This document shows positions 1-7,778 of a DNA stretch of 39,734 nucleotides, piece after piece. The stretch lies in NCBI RefSeq assembly GCF_001421435.1, contig NZ_LMKA01000071.1, positions 1-39,734 of the forward strand. Direction: 5' to 3'. Origin of the DNA: Chryseobacterium sp. Leaf201. Its GTDB lineage: Bacteria > Bacteroidota > Bacteroidia > Flavobacteriales > Weeksellaceae. The notes beneath the pieces are model-generated. The model did no database searches. It saw only the letters and a list, made by a program, of their open reading frames with translations, and was not told where the DNA came from. Position 1 is the stretch's first letter. Each line of letters opens with the position of its first letter. A program made the position numbers and the translations under genes.

Positions 1-906
1 TTACTATTATTACAGGTTTTATTATTAATTATTATAAGCTGTAAACAATATGAGTCTCAGGATTTAATTAACAGTAAATTTACTATTGACAAAAGTAGTG
101 TAAAAGAAAATTCTTATCTTTCAAAAAATTTGGATCAACTTTTTAAGGCTGATGGACTGACCTATTTCGAACCTGATTATTCAGGAACAGCTTTTGAAAA
201 CTACTATGTGAAAAATATTGTTATTCAGAATAAATCAAATAGAAAGTCTAATTATCTTCTTTTCTTCAATAAGAATAATATTCTGACTGATACTTTAAAG
301 ATTCCTGAAAATCATATATATTCCTTAAATGTAGATTTTGATAATGACAAAAAGGGCGTCGCTGTAGGAATATTTGATCTTCACAAATCATATTTCAAAA
401 TAACGAACAAATTTGAATTAAATAAGAACTTAAAAATAAAACCGTTATCAATAAATACAAAAATCAACCATTGTCCTATTCCTGTTGAATTGTTATCTGA
501 AGAAAATGTGGGGTTAGAAGAGCATTTCACTTTTGGGATAGAAAATCAGAAGCAAGTAAAAGTAAACGTAAAAGCTCCATCAAATGATTTTTCCAAATGG
601 ATAGGAAATTATAAGGCAGATATTGAGATTACAAGAACAGATGGAGACTACAATATAGACTATGTTATAAAGATTTTAAATAAAAATGATGTTCTGATAA
701 CTGAAAAAATTAATAATGAAGATAATAATGTACCCGATATTTTCATAAAATCGGTTTCAGGTGATCAATTAATTATGAAATCAAAAACTGATGATGCTGT
801 AGAATATATCATTTCAAAAATTGACGGACAATATTATATAATGGGAAATACAGTTTATATGCTTAATCCTCCAAATGACAGATATGTATTAAATAAAGAG
901 ATGTAA
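1..906 (+). CDS. lipoprotein of unknown function, 5' end cut by the window
   Basis: The frame is open from base 1, so the gene begins upstream of the window; the TTG at 130 is not a credible start. The first codons give a hydrophobic Leu/Ile stretch ending in IIISC, with the Cys codon at 40-42. This is a lipobox of the Bacteroidota type, so the product is probably an exported lipoprotein. The mature part (about 285 residues) is rich in Lys, Asn and Ile and looks like alternating beta strands. I recognise no family. It sits directly upstream of T6SS genes, where lipoproteins often serve as periplasmic immunity proteins for a preceding effector. That role is inference only, because the upstream partner is outside the window. 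The gene is AT-rich compared with the T6SS structural genes. Confidence 0.75.
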   Translation, partial: LLLLQVLLLIIISCKQYESQDLINSKFTIDKSSVKENSYLSKNLDQLFKADGLTYFEPDYSGTAFENYYVKNIVIQNKSNRKSNYLLFFNKNNILTDTLKIPENHIYSLNVDFDNDKKGVAVGIFDLHKSYFKITNKFELNKNLKIKPLSINTKINHCPIPVELLSEENVGLEEHFTFGIENQKQVKVNVKAPSNDFSKWIGNYKADIEITRTDGDYNIDYVIKILNKNDVLITEKINNEDNNVPDIFIKSVSGDQLIMKSKTDDAVEYIISKIDGQYYIMGNTVYMLNPPNDRYVLNKEM

Positions 907-957
907 TTTATTGTTTTCTATTGAGATAATAAAAATATAAAATTCATCATCCCGACT

Positions 958-1221
958 GATATACCAATCTTAGAAAGAATCTGTAATGAAGCTTTTCTGT
1001 ATCCGATGACAAATCGAATTAGATAAAAGTGTACATGATAAAGGCAGAAATGAAAATGTTCAGGAAAGATTACTCTGAATGCGCAGAAATTATTCAGAGA
1101 TTAGAAAAGGCTTGTTTAAAGAGGTGAATATTCTCATTCCGTTAAACTTCTCCCGAAAAATAACGGTTTCTTCAACAAAATAAATACATCCGAAAACTAT
1201 TTTGTAAAACAGAATTTTTAG
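958..1221 (+). pseudogene. remnant of a degraded gene, frames disrupted
   Basis: The 346 bases between the lipoprotein and the LysM gene hold no intact gene but contain protein-like pieces in two frames. A short piece (DIPILERICNEAFLYPM...) runs from 958 to a stop at 1024. A 30-codon piece starts at ATG 1035 and stops at 1125-1127. A one-base shift just before that stop continues as RGEYSHSVKLLPKNNG and onward to TAG at 1219-1221. The join 'LKR-GEYSHSVKLL' reads naturally, so a single-base frameshift in an old coding region is the simplest explanation. The family is not recognised. The first piece may be unrelated to the rest. Confidence 0.4.
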
Positions 1222-1252
1222 ATTAATTTGGTTAAAGCCAAAAACAAAACAT

Positions 1253-2209
1253 ATGACCGTTCATTTTATTCTTTCCGGGGAAACATTGGAGAGCATATCT
1301 GAAGAAATTAATCTTGAAAATCCGAAATACCTCAAAGAATTTCACAATGCACATTGTGCCCGGGAAGATATTATAAAGGACAGGATAATTGCCGGTAAAA
1401 AGTTATTGCTTCCTGACTTTAAAACCATTCATGAATACAACAGCAGGAATGACGCACCCTGTAAGGCTCCGGAACTAAATCCGGATATTCCCTTTTCTCC
1501 CGAAGAGTTCAGTAAAATATACACGGTCACCATTAATGAAACTGAGGAGAATGCACTGGAAAAGAAAAATACCAGGCTTACCTATACGGCCTCGGTAAAA
1601 TGGGTGAGAAAAGAAGGGACATCACATATTTTCAATGTATATAAAAATAATTTTTTTGATGCAAAGGGAAGTATGATGTCTGATCTGGCTTCCGAATCCA
1701 TCCGTGCCCTTAATCCTTTCATCGTCACCACAAATGAAAAAGGAGAGATCCTCAACATACAGTTGAACGAAAATGCAAGGAATCATTTCGAAAGAATAAA
1801 AGACCGCCTGCTTGATCTGTTCCCTGATCCGTATGCCGCAATGTACCTTGATGAATTTGAATTCGCCGTAATGAACAGAGATTTATTTGACAGGAAAATG
1901 AAAGAGGATATTTTCATGAACCTCTGTTTTGCCTCTTTAAGAAACAGATTTAAAAACGGAAAGTCTTTTTTACGCCAGTTTATCGAAGGAGAAAATATTT
2001 GGGTTGACCTGATGCAGAAAGTAGAAGACCGGACCGATCCGGCAGAAATTATCCTTCGTCAGAACGAAATACTTTATTCTGATCCACACATTGCCTTTGA
2101 CGGAAAATATAATGTTCTGGCCGCAACTGGCCTGGTAAAAAAAGCTGAGGTCAGTTATACGGTAACCCGGGAAGATATTAAAACTTCAACTTCTATAACC
2201 ATTGAATAA
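1253..2209 (+). CDS. LysM-domain protein, probable T6SS spike/hub accessory
   Basis: A 318-residue protein with no signal peptide or membrane segment. Residues 1-55 look like a LysM domain: a 'HFILSGETLESISEEI' start, a middle helix, and the closing 'IIAGKKLLLPD'. LysM proteins are regular parts of contractile injection systems, where they help join the tube to the VgrG-like spike, and LysM genes are found beside hcp and vgrG in Bacteroidota T6SS loci. The remaining 260 residues have no domain I recognise; they are mixed alpha/beta, with aromatic-rich helices around 190-245. The gene lies 197 bp upstream of hcp1 and on the same strand, which supports a role in the secretion machine rather than in cell-wall binding in the periplasm. 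ATG 1253 is the first in-frame start after the upstream remnant. Confidence 0.6.
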   Translation: MTVHFILSGETLESISEEINLENPKYLKEFHNAHCAREDIIKDRIIAGKKLLLPDFKTIHEYNSRNDAPCKAPELNPDIPFSPEEFSKIYTVTINETEENALEKKNTRLTYTASVKWVRKEGTSHIFNVYKNNFFDAKGSMMSDLASESIRALNPFIVTTNEKGEILNIQLNENARNHFERIKDRLLDLFPDPYAAMYLDEFEFAVMNRDLFDRKMKEDIFMNLCFASLRNRFKNGKSFLRQFIEGENIWVDLMQKVEDRTDPAEIILRQNEILYSDPHIAFDGKYNVLAATGLVKKAEVSYTVTREDIKTSTSITIE

Positions 2210-2260
2210 GAAATAACCAACAGTTTAAGACAGAGTCTTTTAAAGCATATGCTAAATCCT

Positions 2261-2298
2261 ATGTCGTAAAATTACGACATCAAATCGTAGAACTACGA
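2261..2298 (+). promoter_or_regulatory. paired palindromic operator upstream of hcp1
   Basis: Two palindromic sites lie in tandem. Site A, ATGTCGTAAAATTACGACAT at 2261-2280, is a perfect 9-bp inverted repeat around AA. Site B, TCGTAGAACTACGA at 2285-2298, is a perfect 6-bp inverted repeat around AA. Their centres are 21 bp apart, two helical turns. Site B ends 50 bp before the -7 box. The same arrangement occurs upstream of hcp2, so this is very likely a binding site for a dimeric regulator, probably an activator given its position. The protein that binds is unknown. Confidence 0.65.
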
Positions 2299-2348
2299 CA
2301 AAAAATAAAATTGTTATTTAAAAAATTCCGGATCTGAAAATTCCGATT

Positions 2349-2356
2349 TATCTTTG
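2349..2356 (+). promoter_or_regulatory. hcp1 promoter -7 box TATCTTTG
   Basis: TATCTTTG matches the Bacteroidota -7 consensus TAnnTTTG exactly. No good -33 TTTG lies at the usual 17-23 bp distance, which fits an activator-dependent promoter served by the paired sites upstream. The resulting leader of roughly 45 nt is similar in sequence to that of hcp2 (shared AATCACAAAATATTA and AAATTTACAA stretches). Confidence 0.6.
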
Positions 2357-2406
2357 TTATACAATAATCGAATCACAAAATATTATTAACAATTAAATTT
2401 ACAATC

Positions 2407-2811
2407 ATGGCAACAAATTCAAGAGGAATCTTAAAATTCAACGGCGGTGAAGGACAGAAATTATTAAAGCTGAACTACAGCGTATCAAGATCTACAGACG
2501 TTTCCGGAAGAGTGGCATCAGACCCGTCCAACGCACTGATCAAACTTACGGTGGAAGCTACGGAAAAATCTGACATTCTTGAAAGTTTACTGAACGGTAA
2601 ATATAAGCCTACTACCGGCGAAATCACTTTCAACAAGTCCCACGAAGAAGGAACTTTAATTACTCTGACCTGGGAGAACGGATATGTGATCCAGCATGAA
2701 GTAGACTTTGATGCAGTAGACGAAAACAGCATGCTGATCAGTTTCATTGTAAGTGCAGAAACCATTAACTATGGTAATTCCGCTTACGCAGGACTTTGGC
2801 CGTCAACCTAA
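2407..2811 (+). CDS. tssD: T6SS tube protein TssD (Hcp), copy 1
   Basis: A 134-residue protein of the Bacteroidota Hcp family TssD, which stacks as hexameric rings to form the inner tube of the T6SS. The start MATNSRGILKFNGGEGQKLL and the 'YSVSRSTDVSGRVASDP' segment are typical, and the length is normal for the family. It is about 90% identical by eye to copy 2 at 16,759, differing mainly at the C-terminus (SAYAGLWPST here). It is transcribed alone: its own promoter with paired operator lies upstream and an intrinsic terminator follows at 2849, before vgrG1. Strong separate expression is expected for a tube subunit. No extension or fused toxin is present. Confidence 0.95.
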   Translation: MATNSRGILKFNGGEGQKLLKLNYSVSRSTDVSGRVASDPSNALIKLTVEATEKSDILESLLNGKYKPTTGEITFNKSHEEGTLITLTWENGYVIQHEVDFDAVDENSMLISFIVSAETINYGNSAYAGLWPST

Positions 2812-2848
2812 AAAAATTAACTTTGGTATTGAGAGCAATACAAAAGGT

Positions 2849-2879
2849 AAAGACTGTCCTTCACTGGCAGTCTTTTTTT
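2849..2879 (+). terminator. intrinsic terminator after hcp1
   Basis: AAAGACTG at 2849-2856 pairs perfectly with CAGTCTTT at 2868-2875, the stem is extended inward by weaker pairs, and the right arm runs into a seven-T tract. Confidence 0.85.
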
Positions 2880-3011
2880 GTCTGTAGAAATACTATAATG
2901 TTCTGTAACAGCTATGAATACAGCAGAAAATACAATGAACAGAGATGTTGTATCAGGACGGTCCGTTTAAATAATTTTTTTTAACTTTACTCATACCACA
3001 ATCACAGAATT

Positions 3012-4946
3012 ATGTCAACTACAACCGAAAATATGCAGGGGGCAAATTTCCGCCCGTCTCAGAATGCCGACGGCATTTCAGAAAACCACCATGCAGGAAT
3101 CAACAGACTGGTGAAGCTTTCCCTTGTAATAGAAGGGAAAATAATCAGGTATTACAAGCATTTTAAACTGACGCAGAGTACCCGGCGGCACCATGAATTC
3201 AGTGTTACCTTAGGCTACGATGCATTGGGCGACCGCCAGACCCATACCCTTGAAGAAGCCAATAAGTTTTTAGGCAAACGGCTTACTGCCATTATTTCTT
3301 ATAAAGATATCGATAACAGCCCGGAAAGGACATTTGTGGGCGTAATTACAGGAGTAGGTTTCAGCCAGGAAAGGATGAGCCTTGGAGATATTGTTTTAAC
3401 CGGTTACAGCCCGACTGTTCTGCTCGACGGTGCGCCCCATATCCAGAGCTTTGGCGGTGAAACCCCCGTGAATATGGGCATTATTGCCAATGAAGTGATT
3501 AAACAGGGGATCGATACCAGCCGTTTTGATATCAGGGTGGATACCCATGACTATTCCCAGATTATCTACAGCAGCCAGTATGACGAAACCCATTACAATT
3601 ACCTGGCAAGGATGGCTGAAGCCTATGGCGAACAGTTCTTTTATGACGGTGAAGTCCTTCATTTCGGAAAGCTCCCGCCTCAGAACAAACCGATCAAACT
3701 GATTTACGGAAGCAGTGCCCATAATATCAGGGTTGATCTGAAAGCCGTACATACGAAACCTCAGTTCTACGGGTACAACAGCAGTAAAAACGAGAAGCTG
3801 ACCTCGGGTGAAACGCCGGTCCAGCATGTAGGCGAATTGGCCAAAACAGCTTATGCACATAACAATTCCATTTATAAAACCCCGGCCTTACAGGTTGCCC
3901 CGGTTAAAGCTTCCACCCATCTGGATGTGGAATATTCCCAGAAAAGTGCATCGGGAAGCCAGGCGGTCAATGTATTCTTATTATCGGGAGCAACCACGGT
4001 TCCGTTCCTGCATCCGGGCTGTGTGGTGGATGTGCAGATGCGCAAGCCGGACACCAATGAATCCTCTTATTTTACAAGGATCATGGTAACGGAAGCCACG
4101 CATGAAATTGATACCATCGGCCATTACACCGGAAGTTTTGAAGGCATTGCTTCTGATACTGGATTTTTGCCAAAACCCGAATTTACCGTTCCCAAAGCCG
4201 AGCCTCAGATTGCCACGGTTATTTCCAATACAGATCCGGAAGGACAGGGCAGGGTGCAGGTAAGGTTCGACTGGCAGACAAACGACACCACCCATTTTAT
4301 CAGGATGATGAGCCCTGATGCGGGAGGAACCGACCAGGTAAACCAGAACCGGGGCTATGTCGCCATCCCGGAAGTCGGGGATCAGGTAATGGTTAATTTT
4401 GTGCACAGCCATCCTGACCGTCCTTTCGTGATGGGCGGCATGTTCCATGGCGGTGTAGGCTTAGGCGGCGGCGTGGACAACCGGGTAAAATCCATCCAGA
4501 CGAGAAGCGGCCACAGGGTTGTGTTCACGGAAGATGAAAGCATTGTGATTACGGATAAATCAGGGAATGAGATCCATCTGGATACCACCGGAAGCAACAT
4601 TACCATTACCGCTCCCGAAACCATGACGCTGAACTGTAAAAATATGAATATCAATGTTGCAGAAAATATGATGACCAATGTAGGAATGAATAAATCGGAT
4701 GCCATCACCATGAACCACACGCAAAGTGTCGGCGCAATGAAAATGACTTCTGTTCTGGGAGATACCAGTCTGTTCATTACCGGAAAGCTCACGGAAATGA
4801 TTGAAGGGGACGTGCACAGTGAAACCCTTAAGGAACGGAATGAGATTTCACATGAAGACATGAATCTTACATCAAGCAAGTACATCAATAAAAATGCTCA
4901 GGAAGAAGTTCAGAACAACAGTGGTGAAAAAAGTAAAAATTACTGA
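3012..4946 (+). CDS. tssI: T6SS spike protein TssI (VgrG), copy 1
   Basis: A 644-residue VgrG, the trimeric spike that caps the Hcp tube and carries effectors. Residues about 30-390 correspond to the gp27-like base. Residues about 395-480 form the gp5-type OB fold (ATVISNTDPEGQGRVQVRFD, then GYVAIPEVGDQVMVNFVHSH, then the VMGGMFHGG turn). Residues about 500-630 are the repetitive beta-helix spike. It is nearly identical to copy 2 at 11,828 up to about residue 555. It then has a divergent segment of about 75 residues, and the pair rejoin in a shared tail, EEVQNNSGEKSKN. The divergent module is the likely site of effector choice. The effector gene starts 2 bp after the stop, so the pair are co-transcribed. 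A weak -7-like TAACTTTA lies at 2982. Confidence 0.95.
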   Translation: MSTTTENMQGANFRPSQNADGISENHHAGINRLVKLSLVIEGKIIRYYKHFKLTQSTRRHHEFSVTLGYDALGDRQTHTLEEANKFLGKRLTAIISYKDIDNSPERTFVGVITGVGFSQERMSLGDIVLTGYSPTVLLDGAPHIQSFGGETPVNMGIIANEVIKQGIDTSRFDIRVDTHDYSQIIYSSQYDETHYNYLARMAEAYGEQFFYDGEVLHFGKLPPQNKPIKLIYGSSAHNIRVDLKAVHTKPQFYGYNSSKNEKLTSGETPVQHVGELAKTAYAHNNSIYKTPALQVAPVKASTHLDVEYSQKSASGSQAVNVFLLSGATTVPFLHPGCVVDVQMRKPDTNESSYFTRIMVTEATHEIDTIGHYTGSFEGIASDTGFLPKPEFTVPKAEPQIATVISNTDPEGQGRVQVRFDWQTNDTTHFIRMMSPDAGGTDQVNQNRGYVAIPEVGDQVMVNFVHSHPDRPFVMGGMFHGGVGLGGGVDNRVKSIQTRSGHRVVFTEDESIVITDKSGNEIHLDTTGSNITITAPETMTLNCKNMNINVAENMMTNVGMNKSDAITMNHTQSVGAMKMTSVLGDTSLFITGKLTEMIEGDVHSETLKERNEISHEDMNLTSSKYINKNAQEEVQNNSGEKSKNY

Positions 4947-4948
4947 TC

Positions 4949-6436
4949 ATGTCAAGAACAAGAATCGTACAGGGAAATTACCTTAAAGTAACAGGAGGTG
5001 ATCATAATATGTCTTCTGAAGGGAAAATTGTCTCAAATGCCAGCAATGAGATAAGGGAAAACGGCACCGGAAGCGGTGTCAGCTACGGAAGTTTTGAAAG
5101 AAAAGGAAGTACCGTAAATGAAGATTTTGAGATTTCCTTTTCGCTTAAAAAAGATAGCGGCTTCTCAACGGTAGTTCCTTTCGGGATACTGGATTTTGAA
5201 GGGAATTATGAGAATGCCAATTTTGTTTTTAATTACTCCCTGATGCTGAGCAATATAGATTCCCTGGAGTTTAAAGTGCTAAATGAAGACGGAAGTACTT
5301 TGTATGCCATTACCAACCTGCCTGAAATTGTGGTCACTGCAAGAAGGCTCCCTTTGCTGGCAGAAGATATCCTGAAAAAGAAACCTGCATATGAACCGCT
5401 GCAGCCTGTTAAAGTCTGGGACTGGAAAAGTGTTTTTGATCCCTATAACACCGCATCTTCGGATTATACTAAAATAGGATCTTACATTATATTCTGGGAC
5501 GGTTTTGATAATAACGGAATTTATGACAGCTCAAAATTCAATAATAAAAAATTAAAAGCAGTGATTACGGCCAGTAAAAACGGCATACAGAAAAGCAAAG
5601 AAGTGGAATTTACCACACACTATGACAAGGTACAGTGGGTAGATGTGAAAATTGATAAAAACAATAAAAGAATAGATACCACGCTGCGGGTAAACTTACA
5701 GGATGGTGGGGCAGAAGGCCTGGAATGTTCATCCCGTCTGGAAGGTGCAAGAGATGAAACCCGCTGGGTAGAGCGCTGCCCGTGGGATAAAATTTCGAAG
5801 GAAGCTTTAGCATTTTATAATAAACCGCCAATAAAAACAAGACAAAGAACATATCAGGAATTATTAGATATAACATTACAGGGAATTAATCAGTTTTGGT
5901 CAAGAAATTCCAAAAATATAGGAAAAGGAGTAAATATTGTTTCTGATTTTTATGAAGTACATGTAAATGCAAATGTAGATGAGCAGGGATTAGCGGCACC
6001 AGAAATTGTTTATCAGACAAATTGTGAAGAAGGAAGATCCAGAAATTTTGAAGCTTCAAGAATTTTATTTTTTTATGAAGGATATTTATTTAGAAATGAT
6101 TGGAATAAGTATCCTAAAACTCATGAAAGATTTAAAAATAAAGGTTGGAAATATGAAACAGCAAATATGGAAGATTATAAAATGGTATCTGCCCATGAAA
6201 TTGGACATGAAATTCTGCTTACCTATGGAGGGCATATATACTCTAAAACCCATAAAGGAACATCACATTGGAGTATGATCATTCAGGATCCTGATGAAGA
6301 TGCAACATATATTCCTCAAACAGGTGAAATAGATTTAATGAAATATTATATAGATTATTATGATATTTCACGAACAATAATAACAGAATTTGATTTATTG
6401 AAAGTAATTTGGCTAACTAAAATTAGAATAAAATGA
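4949..6436 (+). CDS. T6SS effector with HEIGH zinc-metalloprotease domain
   Basis: A 495-residue protein encoded 2 bp after vgrG1. Residues 1-50 resemble the N-terminus of the effector after vgrG2 (shared TGGD, then GVSY at 43-46). Residues 120-135 hold LPEIVVTARR, a phrase I associate with the linker before toxin domains in Bacteroidota effectors. Residues 155-260 form a middle domain (GSYIIFWDGFDNNGIYDS, LRVNLQDGGAEGL). The C-terminal domain has the zinc motif HEIGH at 416-420 with further His at 429, 435 and 440, suggesting a zincin peptidase; the third ligand is not certain. From about base 5,815 the gene becomes clearly more AT-rich, as if the toxin domain were a module joined to an older carrier. 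The lipoprotein gene overlaps by ATGA and is the likely immunity gene. The substrate is unknown. Confidence 0.75.
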   Translation: MSRTRIVQGNYLKVTGGDHNMSSEGKIVSNASNEIRENGTGSGVSYGSFERKGSTVNEDFEISFSLKKDSGFSTVVPFGILDFEGNYENANFVFNYSLMLSNIDSLEFKVLNEDGSTLYAITNLPEIVVTARRLPLLAEDILKKKPAYEPLQPVKVWDWKSVFDPYNTASSDYTKIGSYIIFWDGFDNNGIYDSSKFNNKKLKAVITASKNGIQKSKEVEFTTHYDKVQWVDVKIDKNNKRIDTTLRVNLQDGGAEGLECSSRLEGARDETRWVERCPWDKISKEALAFYNKPPIKTRQRTYQELLDITLQGINQFWSRNSKNIGKGVNIVSDFYEVHVNANVDEQGLAAPEIVYQTNCEEGRSRNFEASRILFFYEGYLFRNDWNKYPKTHERFKNKGWKYETANMEDYKMVSAHEIGHEILLTYGGHIYSKTHKGTSHWSMIIQDPDEDATYIPQTGEIDLMKYYIDYYDISRTIITEFDLLKVIWLTKIRIK

Positions 6437-6816
6437 AACTTATACTTTATATTTTTTGCTTCTTATTAATAGTCAATTGTAGCGAAAAAAAATATGTAAT
6501 TTATAATGCCGTAAAAGGAAATATTATAGATGCTCATAACAGTCAGCCGGTTAAAGATGCCAAAGTTTTTGTTAATAAATCTTCTTCAAATGCCTTTGAT
6601 ACTTTAATAACTGATTCTAAAGGTAATTTTTTTATTAATGGTTTAGAATTGCCATATCAATATTTACATGATCAGCTTAATGTATCACCTGATTATTTTA
6701 TTGAAAAATCAGGATATTTAACGAAGAAGATAACTGTTCGAAACTTAAAGAAATCAAAAAACAATAAACTTGATACCATTGATTTAGGAAATATCTCTTT
6801 AGAAAAAAGTAATTAG
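6433..6816 (+). CDS. lipoprotein, likely immunity to the metalloprotease effector
   Basis: A 127-residue lipoprotein: residues 1-16 are a signal peptide ending in the lipobox LLIVNC. The mature part (VKGNIIDAHNSQPVKDAKVF, then TLITDSKGNFFINGL) has the pattern of a carboxypeptidase-regulatory/transthyretin-like beta-sandwich. The start codon overlaps the effector stop (ATGA), so translation is coupled. That coupling and the periplasmic address fit an immunity protein that blocks the preceding zinc-protease effector in the periplasm; this is inference from position. The frameshifted gene at 7,779 is its paralogue (both end in RDTIDLG or LDTIDLG). Like the effector C-terminus it is strongly AT-rich. 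Confidence 0.65.
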   Translation: MKLILYIFCFLLIVNCSEKKYVIYNAVKGNIIDAHNSQPVKDAKVFVNKSSSNAFDTLITDSKGNFFINGLELPYQYLHDQLNVSPDYFIEKSGYLTKKITVRNLKKSKNNKLDTIDLGNISLEKSN

Positions 6817-6968
6817 TGTATTGAAATAATGCAGTAAATCAATAAATGATTTAAGCTGAATTTAAATTACAATTTGTCAGATAAAGTATATATCAAACAA
6901 TAAATTTTACATATAGCAGCCCTTGAAATAAGTTATACTATTGCATTTATTTGATTAACGATACTAAT

Positions 6969-7272
6969 ATGAAAAATATTTTTGTATTCTTGATATTGCC
7001 CGGATTTATTTTTTTAAGCTGCAGTAAACCTGTTGTGAAAAAAAGCTATTGCGGTTTTATCTATTGGGGGAAATATCTCATTAGCTCATGTGAAGGTCTT
7101 GGAACAGAATACAGATAACTTCTCTTATACAGACAGTAAAGGTTATTTTAAGTTAAAAAGGGCAAACTTAGAAAGGATTAATAATCTCGTTGTTTATCGT
7201 AAGAAGCATATTGATACCCTTAAGCTTCTGAGAGGCGGGGCGGCAGGAAGTAATAACAGTTATCTCTTTTAA
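6969..7272 (+). pseudogene. frameshifted lipoprotein gene of the immunity array
   Basis: ATG 6969 opens a lipoprotein signal peptide (MKNIFVFLILPGFIFLSC), but this frame ends shortly after, at about 7116. Removing one A from the seven-A run at 7038-7044 joins it to a second frame: VVKKAIAVLSIGGNISLAHV, then YTDSKGYFKLKR and on to the stop at 7270-7272. The rebuilt protein of about 100 residues is of the same transthyretin-like lipoprotein type as its neighbours. A one-base insertion in a homopolymer is therefore the likely cause. It could be a true null, a slipped phase-variable tract or a sequencing error. The frame starting at GTG 7090 alone has no signal peptide and is not a sensible gene. 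Confidence 0.65.
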
Positions 7273-7389
7273 GTAATAAAAAAGATACATGTGATTTAAA
7301 CAGAGAAAGGATTTTCAAACTTCAAAGCCGATAGATCTAAACAATAAATAGGTTAAGGCTAATCAGCCAATGAAATTATGGTGAAGTCA

Positions 7390-7698
7390 ATGAAATATCT
7401 ATTATCAATAATAAGTTTAATCGCAATACTTAGCTGTTCAAGAAGATACGGATATATCTATGATGAAAACCGGAAGCCATTAAGAAATGTACTGGTTCAG
7501 GATATTCAAAATCCGTCCAATAAAATCTTAACGCAGGACAATGGTGAGTTTTCATTCTCAGACTGCGATGATCTGATTATAAGTAAGCAAGGCTACAAAA
7601 CAGATACCTTGGAAAAGTTTGGATGTAAGCCGGCCGGAAAATGTTTTGATGGCCATATTTTTTATATGAAGAAAATAATTATTGAAAGGATTCCATGA
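7390..7698 (+). CDS. small lipoprotein of the immunity array, intact
   Basis: A lipoprotein of 102 residues from ATG 7390 (106 from ATG 7378). I prefer 7390 because it puts the signal peptide MKYLLSIISLIAILSC at the very start. The mature part (YIYDENRKPLRNVLVQDI, then TQDNGEFSFSDCDDLIISKQ, then GYKTDTL) matches the short carboxypeptidase-regulatory-like pattern of a single beta-sandwich. Three cysteines besides the lipid-bearing one are present. It stands between two frameshifted lipoprotein genes behind the metalloprotease effector. Its role as an extra immunity protein, possibly against a different toxin variant, is inferred from position and fold only. Confidence 0.6.
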   Translation: MKYLLSIISLIAILSCSRRYGYIYDENRKPLRNVLVQDIQNPSNKILTQDNGEFSFSDCDDLIISKQGYKTDTLEKFGCKPAGKCFDGHIFYMKKIIIERIP

Positions 7699-7778
7699 TA
7701 TCTTCGCCATTAAAGAATCTATAATTCTATGTGAATTTAGATCACTTCATCAGGAGCACAATTGAAAAAAATTAATAC

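Noticed and set aside
2796..2984. Small plus-strand frame after hcp1
   Set aside because: It runs through the hcp1 terminator and encodes a nonsense-like peptide.
3396..3860. Minus-strand open frame of 154 codons inside vgrG1 (and the similar 12044-12679 in vgrG2)
   Set aside because: Lies fully inside the well-supported VgrG genes, repeats in both copies because the DNA is duplicated, and has no recognisable domain.
7090..7272. Short gene starting at GTG 7090
   Set aside because: It is the second half of a frameshifted lipoprotein gene; alone it lacks the signal peptide.
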